In this document: in pieces, positions 36,895 to 48,817 of the stretch | Layout of the letters: each line of letters opens with the position of its first letter | Numbering within the stretch: the stretch's first letter is position 1 | Assembly (NCBI GenBank): GCA_026874595.1 | Contig: CM049316.1 | Coordinates: 77,411,676-77,475,675, forward strand | Direction: 5' to 3' | Length of the DNA: 64,000 nt | Origin: Sipunculus nudus | Lineage: Eukaryota; Annelida; Sipuncula; Golfingiida; Sipunculidae | Translations under genes and position numbers: made by a program | Notes under the pieces: model-generated | What the model saw: the letters and a program-made list of their open reading frames with translations, nothing else | Told to the model about the DNA's origin: nothing | Database searches by the model: none

Positions 36895-37170
36895 TAGCTA
36901 GGATTTTAATAAGGCCAAGGCGGAATCAAAATTTCAATCTTGCATAGGTCTCGACTAGATAGATTTTAATGTGCCTAGTCGAGATTGAAATCCTATATAT
37001 AATAATAACAGGATTTTAATCTCCCCTAGGCGGAATCAAAATTTCAATCAGAAACTAGGCGGAATCAAAATTTCAATCAGATTTTAAATCTGACTATGCG
37101 AGAGTGAAATTTTAATCTCGCATGGGCGGTTTTAAATCCGCCTGGATTGTAATTTCGCCTGTGACACACA
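36895..37170 (+). repeat. Hairpin-rich module, second copy
   Basis: Near-identical to 25195-25460, with the same three inverted repeats in the same order. Confidence 0.55.
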
Positions 37171-38526
37171 CACATATATTTTTATATAACCAGGCACAAA
37201 TCGTAACCACTGGTTCACTGGTTACTTCACATCTATATGGGGTCCATGAAAAATCTTCTTTGAAATCTCTGAGCTATGGGGCTCCTAAGTATCTCCCCCC
37301 CCCTGGAACAATGGAAAATTTGATTCAAAAGAATCTGAACAAATAATGCATTGATCACCAGGATTTTTGCATGCATTGTTACACAAATCGTTACCACAAG
37401 GGCTAGGATCATGAACCCTATACAGGTTCTAAAAATATCTCCTTGCAAACCTGAAATTAGGTCACTGTGACTTATGTTCTCCGAATTCTGATGATGTGTT
37501 TGCAGCCCGAGAATTAATTGAATTATCAGCCGAAACCTTCAATCTTTCCATACGACTAACCTTCAACAGGTGAAGAACCATAATTATTTTGAGTTCACAA
37601 GGTCAAGGTCACAAGACCCATTTCTTTGAAAAGCTTGTGGATGCATTTTAAGCCAATCCTTTCATCTCAAACCTTCCAGTGTGACGTATCCCTTCTCTGC
37701 CAATAGGATAAAAGACCTGTTGAGTTAAAAGTCAAGTTCACAGCGCCCACTTTTTGCGTGGAGTCATTTTAAAAACTTTTAAACCTATACCTTCCAGCTG
37801 TCATACATGGCTTACCTTCCAATAGGGGAAAAACCTTATTGGGGTTGAGTTCAAGAGGTCAAGGTCACAATACTAAATTGTTCCATTTGTGTGTGAATAT
37901 ATTTCAAGCTAAACTGTTAATCCCAAGCCTTCAGTATTTCACATATTAATCCTCTATGCATCACTCAATTTGATTCAAACCTCATATTCATGGCAACTTT
38001 TTTGCTTGGAGAAAATTTATTGATTGAGGGGTCAGCTGGTCAGGTGGTTAAGGTAGCAGGTCAAAGTTATTCACACATTGGTTGCCAAGTGATTACTCCA
38101 GTTTTAAGTGGTCAGTAGTTACCCATCACTCTAGAAAGAATTCAATTGATATGTTGGCAAAAGGCCAAGGTCATAGGTCAAGGATGCTCGAAATAAAACT
38201 TACTTTGTAGACATCTCTGTTTTCTTATATAAATAACCATTGCAATCCAACTGGTACATCTCACTGTGTGGCTGTAATTGTGAGCGACACTTGTGATATA
38301 TGACATCCTTCTGTATCAGTCCATTGAATGATAAGAATATCTTTAGTGCATAACAAAAACACTCTGTTACCGGAGGTATTACAAAATGCTTCGGCCAGGC
38401 ATTAAGACTATGAGAGTATTGCATTACCGTTTAGCTACTGATTTATAAGATGATGGGAACATTTTTTTTAATCATAGCAATAAACTAACTTTTCTAGATA
38501 TCCTAGTTTCCTTAACATTTTTTAAT
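37171..38526 (+). repeat. F1-type monomer and AGGTCA-type monomers, second copy
   Basis: Duplicate of 25461-26861 with small indels (shorter C run, a short deletion near 37262). No gene seen. Confidence 0.5.
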
Positions 38527-40485
38527 AGCTCAGCTGACTGTAAGACAACTGAGGTATAGGGATGGCGCTTTGTCCGTCGTTCGTCTGGGCGTCCGGCCGT
38601 CCGTTAGCAGGGTACAAATCGTAACTGCTGGCCCTAGAAACTTATAAGGGAACATGCAGGGAGGTCAATATAGAAACTCCTTGGAAGCCTGAAAATAGGT
38701 CACTGTGACCTATATTCTCCGAGCTATGGGGCTTGAAAGTACCCCCCCCCCCCAGAATAATCAAAAATTTTATACAAAACCTCCAATATCTTGATAATTA
38801 ATGCATGGATTGTCATGAATCTTCCCTTTAATATTGAGCATGACTAGTTTTGTCAGTTCCTGAAAAGTGGTGGCGCCACCTGTATCTTTTTTATATTTTA
38901 ACGAATATTTTTGTATGTTTTTTACTATTAAATAACAACAATCATGTCAGTTTCCCAGCTGTGATAACACCTAGTGTCTCGAAACCTGGTGTGAACGATC
39001 ACAAGTGGATGCCCCATAGTAATCACTCTGTCTGTGTGTCTGTCTGTTCATCCGTCCATACACAAATTGTTTCCAGATGATAACTCGAAGGTTGGATTGA
39101 CTAACATATGGCCCACCACTAAAGCAAGAACATATATGATTTTGGGGTCACGAGGTCAAAGGTCAAGTTCACAGGACTCGCTTATTTAAAAAGATTATGG
39201 CGGCATTTTAAGCCAAGCTTTTCATCTCAAACTTTCAATCTTGCGCATATAGCTGACTTTCCAGTATGGGGATAGCATAAATGAATTTGGGGTCACAAGG
39301 TAAAAGGTCAAGGTCACAGGGGCGATCTGTTCATGAAATAGTCTCCAGATGATGACTCCAGTTTAGTTTGACATATTGGTTTCAAACTTGACTTATATAT
39401 GGCTTACCACTAAAGTAAGAACACTGTCGATTTTGGGGTCCATCGATCAAAGGTCAAGGTCACAGGACTCATTCCTTTAAAAAGAATGCCTATGCATTTG
39501 AAGCCAAACTTTTCATTGCAAACTTTCCATCTTCAAGATGTTGCTAATCTGCCAATAGGGAAAGATTCTGTTCAGTTCAGGGGTCATGAGGTCAAAGTCA
39601 TAGTACCCAGTTATTTGGAAAGGTTGTGGATGCATTTTAAGCCAAACTTTTCATCCCAAACCTTCCATTTTGCACATATAGCTGAGCTGCCAATAGGGGA
39701 AGAACCTGATTGATTGGGGGGTCACAAAATCAAAGGTCATTGTCACAGGGGCCAATCCGTCCACATATTTGTTTCTGGATGACAAATCCAGTTTGGACTG
39801 ACATATTGGTTTCAATTTTGACTTGCATATGAACCACCAATAATGTAAGAACCCTTTTGAATTTTGGGTCATTAATAATTAGGCCAAAGGTCAAGGTCAC
39901 AGGACCCACTTCTTTAAAAAGATTGTTGATGTATTTTTATCCAAACTTTCTGTCCCAAACCTTCCATCTTCAGGGTGTTGCTCACCTTCCAATAGTGGAA
40001 GTAACTTATAGATTTTGGGGCCACAAGGTCAAAAGTCAAGGTCGTATAGGCCATCTGTCCATATATAAGTTTCCAGATGATAACACCAGTTTGGTTTGAA
40101 ATATTGGTTTCAAACTTTACTGATATATAGCCCACAACTAAAGTAAGAACTGTTGATTCTGGGGTCATGAGATCAAAGGTCAAGGTCACAGGACCCACTA
40201 CTTAATAAAGATTGTGGATGCATTTTAAGCCAATCATTTCATCTCAATCCTTCCATCATTGACATGTGGTGCATCTGCCAATAGGGGAAGTTTTCTTTTG
40301 ATTTTCGGGTCACTAGGTCAGAGGTGAAGGTCACAGGGCCCATCCATTCACAAATTATTTTATGGATGATAACTCCAGTTTGAATAGACAGGCTGGCCTC
40401 AAACTGATCACAGGACCAACATTTTGGAAAACTTCATTAACATATATCCTTATAGACAAATGCAGCTGGGTTTCAAGACCCATGG
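38527..40485 (+). mobile_element. F1 element carrying AGGTCA-type core monomers
   Basis: The head AGCTCAGCTGACT is followed by a TCCG-rich run, one F1 monomer with exact GGTGGCGCCACC (38869-38880), then about four AGGTCA-type monomers (39120-40400) similar to those of F3. The right end has the F1 hairpin GACCCATGGGTC followed by CCTAGT. So F1 ends can enclose the F3 type of core. No coding capacity. Confidence 0.65.
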
Positions 40486-40920
40486 GTCCCTAGTATAGAT
40501 CAGATATACTAGCAAGTGTTTGTTCTGATAATATGTGTTACTGTACCAGGATTTAGGACGGCTTTATTTGTTTTACAAGACTCTTTGTGATGCTTTCTGC
40601 ATTTCTTTTGTTTCAGGTTTTGCAGTTTACCTACCCTGCTGATCCCCCTAAAAAGCAAGGTGATAAAAATTAAAAAGATATTTGACTTGCACTTTTTAAA
40701 TTTGCATCTCCATGAATCTGGTATGAGAGCTCTCCAGCCTGATCATGCCTTTTGCATTGTTTTGGACATTCATTACTGTTACATTCGCAAGAGCAATTGC
40801 ACAAGTTTGGTCTCTTACTGGAGGATGTGTGCTGTCAAATGTCAGACTCGTCAGAAATCCATTATGTCTGCTAGGTAGCCACCTTAGAAATCCTTTTCTC
40901 AGTGCAGTTTCTGTGATTTT
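40486..40920. other. No recognisable feature
   Basis: A short non-repetitive-looking stretch. Two overlapping frames of 72 and 89 codons are present but have no family resemblance. Confidence 0.35.
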
Positions 40921-40923
40921 TTT

Positions 40924-41295
40924 AGCTCAGCTGACTGAAAGTCATCTGAGCTATAGCGATCACTCTTTGTCCGTCTGTCCGTCTGTCCGTCCGTTAACCA
41001 GGCACAAATCGTAACCGCTAGACCTAGAACCTTGTAACTTGGCATTCTGAGAGGTCCATGAAAAATTTCCTTGGAAACCAGAAATTAGGTCTCTGTTACC
41101 CATATCCTTCGAGCTATGGGGCCCCAAAGTACCCCCCAGAAAAGTAAAAAATTTCATACAAAAACTTCAATATCTCATTAACTACATCACTGATGGTCAT
41201 GATTTTTTGCATACATATTGATCATGAGATGTTCCATCAGTTCCTGCAGACTGGTGGCGCCACCTGTATTTTTTTATTTTTTACGAATTTTTTGC
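40924..41295 (+). mobile_element. Truncated F1 element
   Basis: Head AGCTCAGCTGACT at about 40924, a GTCCGTCTGTCC run and one full core monomer with GGTGGCGCCACC at 41253-41264. The 3' terminus is missing. Confidence 0.6.
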
Positions 41296-42785
41296 TGATG
41301 AAGTGATTTATGAATTTGTGACTGTATGACACAATATCTCTTTGGTCTTGACAAGGTACATTATTGTGATGCCCACTATGTCTACATATTACACAATATT
41401 GACATAATTTCTGCCATGTACATAGGTACCTATGGACGAATAGTTATACAACATATTAAAGTATGAATATATCTGATTCATCTTGTTCTTGCTTACTGAG
41501 GCTGACTTTGGGATGGGGTTCGGAGAAGGGAAAAGTGAGGGCAGCACGAAGGTGGATGTAGAAATATTCTATTGTAATGTTTTTCATTTATATAAGAATA
41601 TGAAAAGCTAAGAGGAAAGGGGCCCTCCTACTTGGTTATAGTAAAGTTCTAAATATATGATTGCAAACTAATACTCTGACAAGACTGTCATGAAGAAAAA
41701 CAGTAAAAGTTTTGAGATACTGAAATGTATGAAAATTTACAGATGGAAAATTTACAGATGGACAGGCAAGTGGACAGAATGGACTAATACCTTTATTTTA
41801 CTTTCAAGGGAATAATGCATTTAAGTTTATATATAAGCCTATTTTTTTTAAGCATATCCACTTTTTCCATTAAGAAGTTTTTATCTGAATCATTTTTTTT
41901 ATTTACAGGTTTTATAAATTTTAAATGAAAAAACCTGAAAATATAAGTTAAAATATTAGAATTGTTGCAAAAGTTGCAATCATTATATATACAGAGTAAA
42001 AAACTGAAACTATAAGTTAAAATATTAGAATTGTTGCAAAAGTTGCAATCATCATATATCCAGAGTGTAGCTCATATTGGGTCATATTATGCATACACAT
42101 ATATATAATTATTTTTAAATCATAAATGTTTAAACTGAATTTAAAAGAAAATAATGCCACAACATGGCATCTACAAGAATATTCCTTGAATCACTATTAA
42201 AAAGTTTTGCACATTGGAGTTTTCAGTACCTGCTTAATTTTATTCACCAAAATAAAATAAAAGATTCAGTAAATTTGATAAAATAAAACATCTTTTCAAA
42301 AGAAAGTATACACACTGTTGGTTGAATGAGAAACAAACAATATCATTGTGCTAATTACTATCCAAGTTTTAATTAATTACTGAAATTAATAGTAAATTTC
42401 ACACCTGGTGAAGTTTTTACTCCTCTGAAGTAAGGAATTACTTATCTCATGAACATCCACACTTTCATAGCAATACACCACTTTGTGGACACAATTAAAT
42501 GTACACTTTAATCATTGTAACCCTGGTGGTACAATACAAAATCTAAAATGTAGCATAGCCTAGAATAAGAATGAATCACATACAGAAAATAATAACATTC
42601 ATCTAGTTTATGCACCATCTGGGGGGGGGGAGTGCAGAGCAGAGGGGAAGCCTGCTGGTCAAGCTGACCCAAGGCAAGCTGCCTGGGGTGGGTTACATGA
42701 TGCAAGTGAAGGCTGTACTACTAGGTGGGCTAGATGTAAACAACACTTGACATGGTGTATGAAAACATGAATAAAAGCTATTCTT
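41296..42785. other. Gene-free AT-rich interval
   Basis: No credible coding region. It contains one short tandem duplication (next entry) and a ten-G run near 42620. Possible exons cannot be excluded from sequence alone. Confidence 0.4.
41933..42064 (+). repeat. Short tandem duplication, 2 x ~65 bp
   Basis: Two adjacent copies of a unit with 'tataagttaaaatattagaa' and 'aaaagttgcaatcat', differing at a few bases. Confidence 0.85.
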
Positions 42786-42789
42786 TCCA

Positions 42790-44175
42790 ATCAATTTCTT
42801 CGAAATTTCAGATTTTAAAAGATTAAATCCTTATGTATATATGCTGTGAAAATTAAATCAACAGTGCCAAAGTTGGACAAAATTTAAGGTATTGATTTTT
42901 TATTTATGCTAATAACTTGAAAAATTTGCAAAATTCAGATCTAATTTTGGGTAAACAATTGAATCTTGATTAAATAAAGTTATATTCCTGAAAAAAAGTC
43001 TCTAGGTTCAGCAATTCTCATGTGAGTAAATATATTTCCTGATTTTTTTAAACAAATTGCATTATGTTTTGGCCCATAACTTCAAAATAATACCCAATAC
43101 TAACCTAATTTTTGGTATGTTCATAGAAAATGTATAAAAGAATGTGAATCCTAAATACGATCAAAAACAGATCAGTGGTTTTGATATTAGGCAGCCCTGA
43201 AGTGTAACAATGGCTTTTTTTATGGAAAACGGAGTTTTTTTTTCCTTAATATCTCGAAGTCCTGAACAAAGTCCTAATGACCCAATTTTCGGTATGGTAG
43301 GAGATTTTGGGGACATCTAAAATTATGTCAACAGCCTGGGGAGCATAGAGATGTGCACTGAATGACCTACAGTCATCAAAGTGGACTGCTTGACAATGTA
43401 AGGGAATACAACAAGAGCCTCCAAAAAAATTCAATAACTAGCCTTATTTTGCAGCTATTATTTTTAAATTTCAGATTTTAACAGATTAAATCCTTATTTA
43501 TACATGGTGTGAAAATTAAATCCACAGTACTTACAGGAAAAAAACGTGCCATGGCCAAAGTTGGGCAAAATTTAAGGTACCAATTTTATATTTTTGCCAA
43601 TATTTAAAAAAATTTAACAAATTTTGATCTAATTTTTGGTATACAATTAAATTTTGATTAATATAAGTTGTATTACTGGAAAAAAGTCCCTACCTTTAAC
43701 ACTTTTGGTCTTAAGTGACCAAATATCTTCCTGATTTTTTTACAAAGTCCATTATGTTTGGGCCCATAACTTTTTTAAATTATATAATACTGACTTAATA
43801 TCTGGCATGTAGATAGGAACTATATAGAGGAATATTTATGGTAAATATGAAGAAAACCAGATGAGTGGTTTTGATTTTAGGCAGTCCTGAAGTGTGAAAA
43901 TAGATTTTTAATAAAAAATTGAGGTTTTTCCTTAATATCTCAGGGGAACGAAGTCCTATTGACCCAATTTTTGGCATGGTAGGAGATTATGGGGACATCT
44001 AACTGTATGCCGAAATTCAGATTCGTAGGTCCAACGGTGTCGAAACGTGCCAGTCTTACGGACGGACATCCAGACGGACAGACGGACGGACGGACGGACG
44101 GACAGACAGACGGACGGACGACGGACAATGGACCATGACTATAGCTCAGATGACTTATAGTCAGCTGAGCTAAAA
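42790..44175 (-). mobile_element. Long-type F1 element, minus strand, 5' part only
   Basis: The F1 head lies at 44160-44175 on the minus strand, next to a GGAC/GACG microsatellite (about 44050-44115). The body to the left matches the two ~690-bp subrepeats of the elements at 3494 and 6503. The rest of the element, including the hairpin end, is absent. Confidence 0.6.
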
Positions 44176-44271
44176 ACTAGTTGCACAATCATGGAGTGGA
44201 CAAACAAAGTCTTCACCAAGACTATTGGGGGTTCAGCAAAGACTACTGAAAGCCAAATAGAAGTGTAAACA

Positions 44272-44395
44272 AGTGACCCATGGGTCATGACGCTCAGCTG
44301 ACTGGGAAGAGATTCGCAAAAAGGAAATTTTTTCATCTGAATGGTAGTATATACCCATTCAACTGAAGCATCAAACAGATTAACCAACAGGGCAA
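44272..44395 (-). repeat. F1 3' terminus, minus strand, left arm of an inverted pair
   Basis: Contains AAGTGACCCATGGGTCATGA followed by CGCTCAGCTGACTGG and about 85 bp more, all repeated inverted at 48470-48592. Together they bracket 44396-48469. Confidence 0.65.
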
Positions 44396-46115
44396 AATTG
44401 TGTCTGTATTTTTAAAACCTATATTGTTCGATTTTCTACGATTTTTTTCTCTATTTTTGAGACCTTTAAAAATGTGAACATCTGTTAACATGACACAAAT
44501 CGTAAAGACTGGACCTAGAATCTTAATTCTTGACATACTGAGAGGTCCATGAAAAATCTCCTTGGAAACCAGATATTAGGTCTCTGTTACCCATATCCTT
44601 CGAGCTATGGGGCCCCAAATACCCCCCAGAATAGTCAAAAATTTCATACAAAAACTTCAATATCTCAATAACTACATCACTGATGGCCATGATTTTTGTC
44701 ATGCATATTGATCATGAGAGGTTCCATCAGTTTCTGCAGACTGGTGGCGCCACCTGTTTTGTTCGATTTTTACGATTTTTTCCTCTATTTTTAGGACCTT
44801 TAAGGATGCTGTCATTTGTTAGCATGGCACAAATCGTTACGACCGGACCTAGAATCTTCATTTTCGACACACTTAGAGACCTATGAAAAGTCTCCATGGA
44901 AACCAGAAATTAGGTCTCTGTTACCCATATCCTTCGAGCTATGGGGCCCCAAAGTACCCCTCAGAATAGTAAAAAATTTCATACAAAAACTTCAATATCT
45001 CATTAACTACCTCACTGATAGTCATGATTTTTGGCATACATATTGATCATGAGATGTTTCATAAGTTTCTGCAGACTGGTGGCGCCACCTGTATTTTTCA
45101 ATTTTTACGAATTGTTTTTTCAATTTTTGAGACCTTTAAGGATGTAGTTATCTGTCAACAGGGTACAAATCGTAACGACTGGTCCTAGAATCTTATTCTT
45201 GACACACAGGGACACCCATGATAAGTCTCCATGGAAACCTGATATTAGGTCTCTGTTCCCCATATCCTTTGAGCTATGGCACTCCAAAGTACAGCTCAGA
45301 ATAATGGAAAATTTGATACAAAAGCTGAAGTATCTGAACAACTAATGCATTGATCACCATGATTTTAGCATTGATATTGATCATGGAGTGTTTCATCAGT
45401 TTCTGCAGACTGGTGGCACCCCTGTATTTGTTCGGGTTTTTTACGAATTTATTCTCTATTTTTGAGACCTTTAAAGATATGAACATCTGTTAACAGGGCA
45501 CAAATCATAAAAACTGGACCTAGAATCTTCATTTTTGACACATAGGGAGACCCATGAAAAGTTTCCATGGAAACCTGAAATTAGGTCTCTGTTACCCATA
45601 TTCTTTAAGCTGTATGGCTCCAAAATACCCCCCAGAATAATGGAAAATTTGATACAAAAACTGCAGTATCTCAATAACTACAACACTGATGGTCATGATT
45701 TTCGGCATACATATTGATCATGAGCTGTTCCATCAGTTTCTGCAGACTGGGTGCGCCACCTCTATTTTTTTCAAATTTTTACGAATTTTTTTACTCTTTT
45801 TTTTAGACCTTTTAAGATGTGGTTATCTGTCAACAGGGTACAAATCGCAACAACTGGACCTAGAATCTTCATTCTTGTCATGCAAGGAGGCCCATGAAAA
45901 GTGCCTGTGGAAACTTAAAATTAGGTCTCTGTTACCCATATCCTTTAAGCTATAGGACTCCGAAGTATCCCTCAGAATAATGGACAATTTGATACAAAAG
46001 CTGAAGTATCTGAACAACTAATACAGAGATCACCATGATTCTTTGCATGGATATTGACCATTAAGTGTTTTTATTGGTTTCTGCAGACTGGTGGAGCCAC
46101 CTGTTTTTTGGATCC
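44396..46115 (+). repeat. Array of five F1 core monomers
   Basis: Monomer palindromes or their decayed forms lie at 44743, 45078, about 45411, 45749 and 46089, a period of about 335 bp. The first two are exact GGTGGCGCCACC. The T-tract of the last monomer is interrupted by the F4 element. Confidence 0.7.
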
Positions 46116-48405
46116 GCCAAAACGAAGTTTTTGACCGGGTTCCTCCGCCGCTGCCGCGTTCGTTTCCAGAGAGCTCCTCTGAGACTAATGGACCGATTTT
46201 TCTGAAACTTGCACCAATTATCGGGTCACATGTGAACTGGTGCCTAACCAATTTGCGTTGACCTCTGACCTTTCCTCTCTATCCAGCGTCCATATGTGGG
46301 TCTGTTTCCACATAAACCATCATATCTCGGGAACCGTTCAGGAAATAAAAATTATACAAATGTAGCCCTTGGATTGCTTTATAACATACACAAAAAATGA
46401 TGGCGCCACCTGTAACCATGTTTGCACAGTGTCCATCTGTTCATCTGCCTTGTGTTAAAATCACTCATATCTCTGCAGTCAATTGACTAATTCACCTAAA
46501 ATTCGTCATGCGTATACATCCTGGATAGCTTTCTTGATTTTATGACAGGTGGCGCCACCTACATTCACTTTCACGCTGATGACATCCAAGCTCATATCTC
46601 GGGAACCGTTTGACCGATCGGTAAATAAATTTATACAAATGTAACCCTTGGATTGCTTTATAACATACACAAAAAATGGTGGTGCCACCTGTAACCATGT
46701 TTGCACAGTGTCCATCTGTTCATCTGCCTTGTGTTAAAATCACTCATATCTCTGCAGTGAATTGACTAATTCACCTGAAATTCGTCATGCGTATACATCC
46801 TTGATAGCTTTCTTGTTTTATGACAGATGGCGCCACCTACATTCACTTTCACGCTGATGACATCCAAGCTCATATCTCGGGAACCGTTTGACCGTTCAGT
46901 AAATAAAATTGATACAAATGTAGCCCTTTGATAGCTCTATAACATACACAAAAAATAATGTCGCCACCTGCAACCATGTTTGCACAGTGTCCATCTGTTC
47001 ATCTGCCTTGGGTTAAAATCACTAATATCTCTGCAGTGATTTGACTAATTCACCTGAAATTCGTCATGCATATACATCCTGGATAGCTTTCTTGTTTATA
47101 TGACAGATGGCGCCACCTACATTCACGTTCACGCTGATGACATCCAAGCTCATATCTCGGGAACCGTTTGACCGTTCAGTAAATAAAATTTATACAAATG
47201 TAGCCCTTTGATAGCTCTATAACATACACAAAAAATGATGGCGCCACCTGCAACCATGTTTGCACAGTGTCCATCTGTTCATCTGCCTTGGGTTAAAATC
47301 ACTAATATCTCTGCAGTGAATTGACTAATTCACCTGAAATTCGTCATGCATATACATCCTGGATAGGTTTCTTGATTTTATGACAGGAGGCGCCACCTAC
47401 ATTCACGTTCACGCTAATGACATCCAAGCTCATATCTCGGGAACCGTTTGACCGATTGGGCCAAAATTTTGCATGTGTATAGATCTCACATAGCTCTTTA
47501 TCATACGCAAAACTGGTGGCGCCACCTGCAACCATTTTTGCACAGCATCTATCTGTTTGTCTGCCGTGGGATAATGTCACTCATATCTGGGCAGTGGTTT
47601 GACATATCTGCCTAAAATTTTGCAGTTTTGTACATCCTGGATAGCTTTCTTGATTTTATGACAGGTGGCGCCACCTACATACTAGTGTATGCTGCAGACA
47701 TCCAAGCTCATATATCGGGAACCATTTGAACGATTGGGCCAAAATTTTGCATGTGTATAGATCTCACATAGGTCTTTATCATACACAAAACTGGAGGGGC
47801 CACCTGCAACCATTTTTGCAAATTTTGCACAGCGTCAGTCTGTTAGTCTGCCGTGGCCTAAAATCACTCATTTCTCTGTAGTGGTTCGACATAACTGCCT
47901 AAAATTTTGCAGGTTTATAAATCCTGGACAGCTTTCTTGATTTTATGACAGGTGGCGCCACCTACATTCTAGTTAACGCTGCACACATCCAAGCTCATAT
48001 CTAAGGAACCATTTGACTGATTGGGCCAAAATTGTGCATGTGTTTAGATCTCACATAGGTCTTTATCATACACAAAACTGGAGGGGTCACCTGCAAAAAT
48101 GACCTGCAACCATTTTTGCACAGTGTCTGTCTGTTTGTCTGCCGTGGGCTAAAATCACTCATATACATGTGGTGGTTTGACTTTTCTGCCTAAAATTTTG
48201 CATATGCATACAACTTGGACAGCTTTCTTGATTTGTGGTAGGTGGCACAACCTACATACACATTTAGGCTGCAGACATCCATGCTAATATGCAACATACC
48301 TCACTCTATTTTTTCCCTTGCCACTCAATCCATGCCTCACTTCACCCGTTCCACTCTGATTTTGGCGGATACACGTAGTCACTTGTCAGTCACCCGTATT
48401 CTGGT
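46116..48405 (+). mobile_element. F4 element with ~287-bp core monomers
   Basis: Starts GGATCCGCCAAAACG. The 3' side has the inverted motif TTGGCGGATAC, then GTAGTC...GTC(A/G)A-type hairpin sequence and TATTCTGG-TTTT. Core monomers alternate two arms, 'ccacctgcaaccat' and 'ccacctacattca', each next to the palindrome (exact at 46548, 47515, 47664 and 47951). The sequence on both sides is F1 monomer T-tract, so F4 sits inside F1. No open frame of note. Confidence 0.6.
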
Positions 48406-48469
48406 TTTTAAAGTTTACACATTTTTTCTCTATTTTTGAGATATATAAATACAGACTAAATCTTGGCCT

Positions 48470-48592
48470 GTTGGTTAATCTGTTTGATGCTTCAGTTGAA
48501 TGGGTATATACTACCATTCTGATAATAAAATTTCCTTTTGCGAATCTCTTCCCAGTCAGCTGAGCGTCATGACCCATGGGTCACTTGTTTAA
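48470..48592 (+). repeat. F1 3' terminus, right arm of an inverted pair
   Basis: Ends CCCAGTCAGCTGAGCGTCAT, then GACCCATGGGTC, then ACTTGTT. The inverted partner is 44272-44395. Confidence 0.65.
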
Positions 48593-48815
48593 TGTTTGGT
48601 CCCATTTAGAGGATGTTTATTGTCGGATTTAAGACCTGTCTGAAATCCATTTTGGCCACAAGGTAGCCATCTTTTGAACATATTATCTCAAGAACTGATA
48701 AAGTGAATGCATTTGGGCATATATAAATGAAATCTAACTAAGGATTGGATCAAAGATTTCTTTAAAATATGACAATTTATGAAATTTCAGTACAGTTGGT
48801 TTGTATTGAATAACA
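48593..48815. other. No recognisable feature
   Basis: Short interval between F1 and F2 material with no gene or repeat end seen. Confidence 0.35.
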
Positions 48816-48817
48816 AA

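Larger units (their letters stand above)
26862..38533 (+). repeat. Tandem duplication unit B (~11.7 kb)
   Basis: Same order of parts as unit A. The length difference comes mainly from six extra F3 monomers, minus a ~183-bp deletion in the Harbinger-like element and a shorter finger array. The right end at 38531-38533 reads 'agctcagctgactg', the head of an F1 element. Confidence 0.85.

Noticed and set aside
40660-41014. Overlapping frames of 72 and 89 codons as a small gene
   Set aside because: Neither has a recognisable motif, and the second runs into the F1 head.
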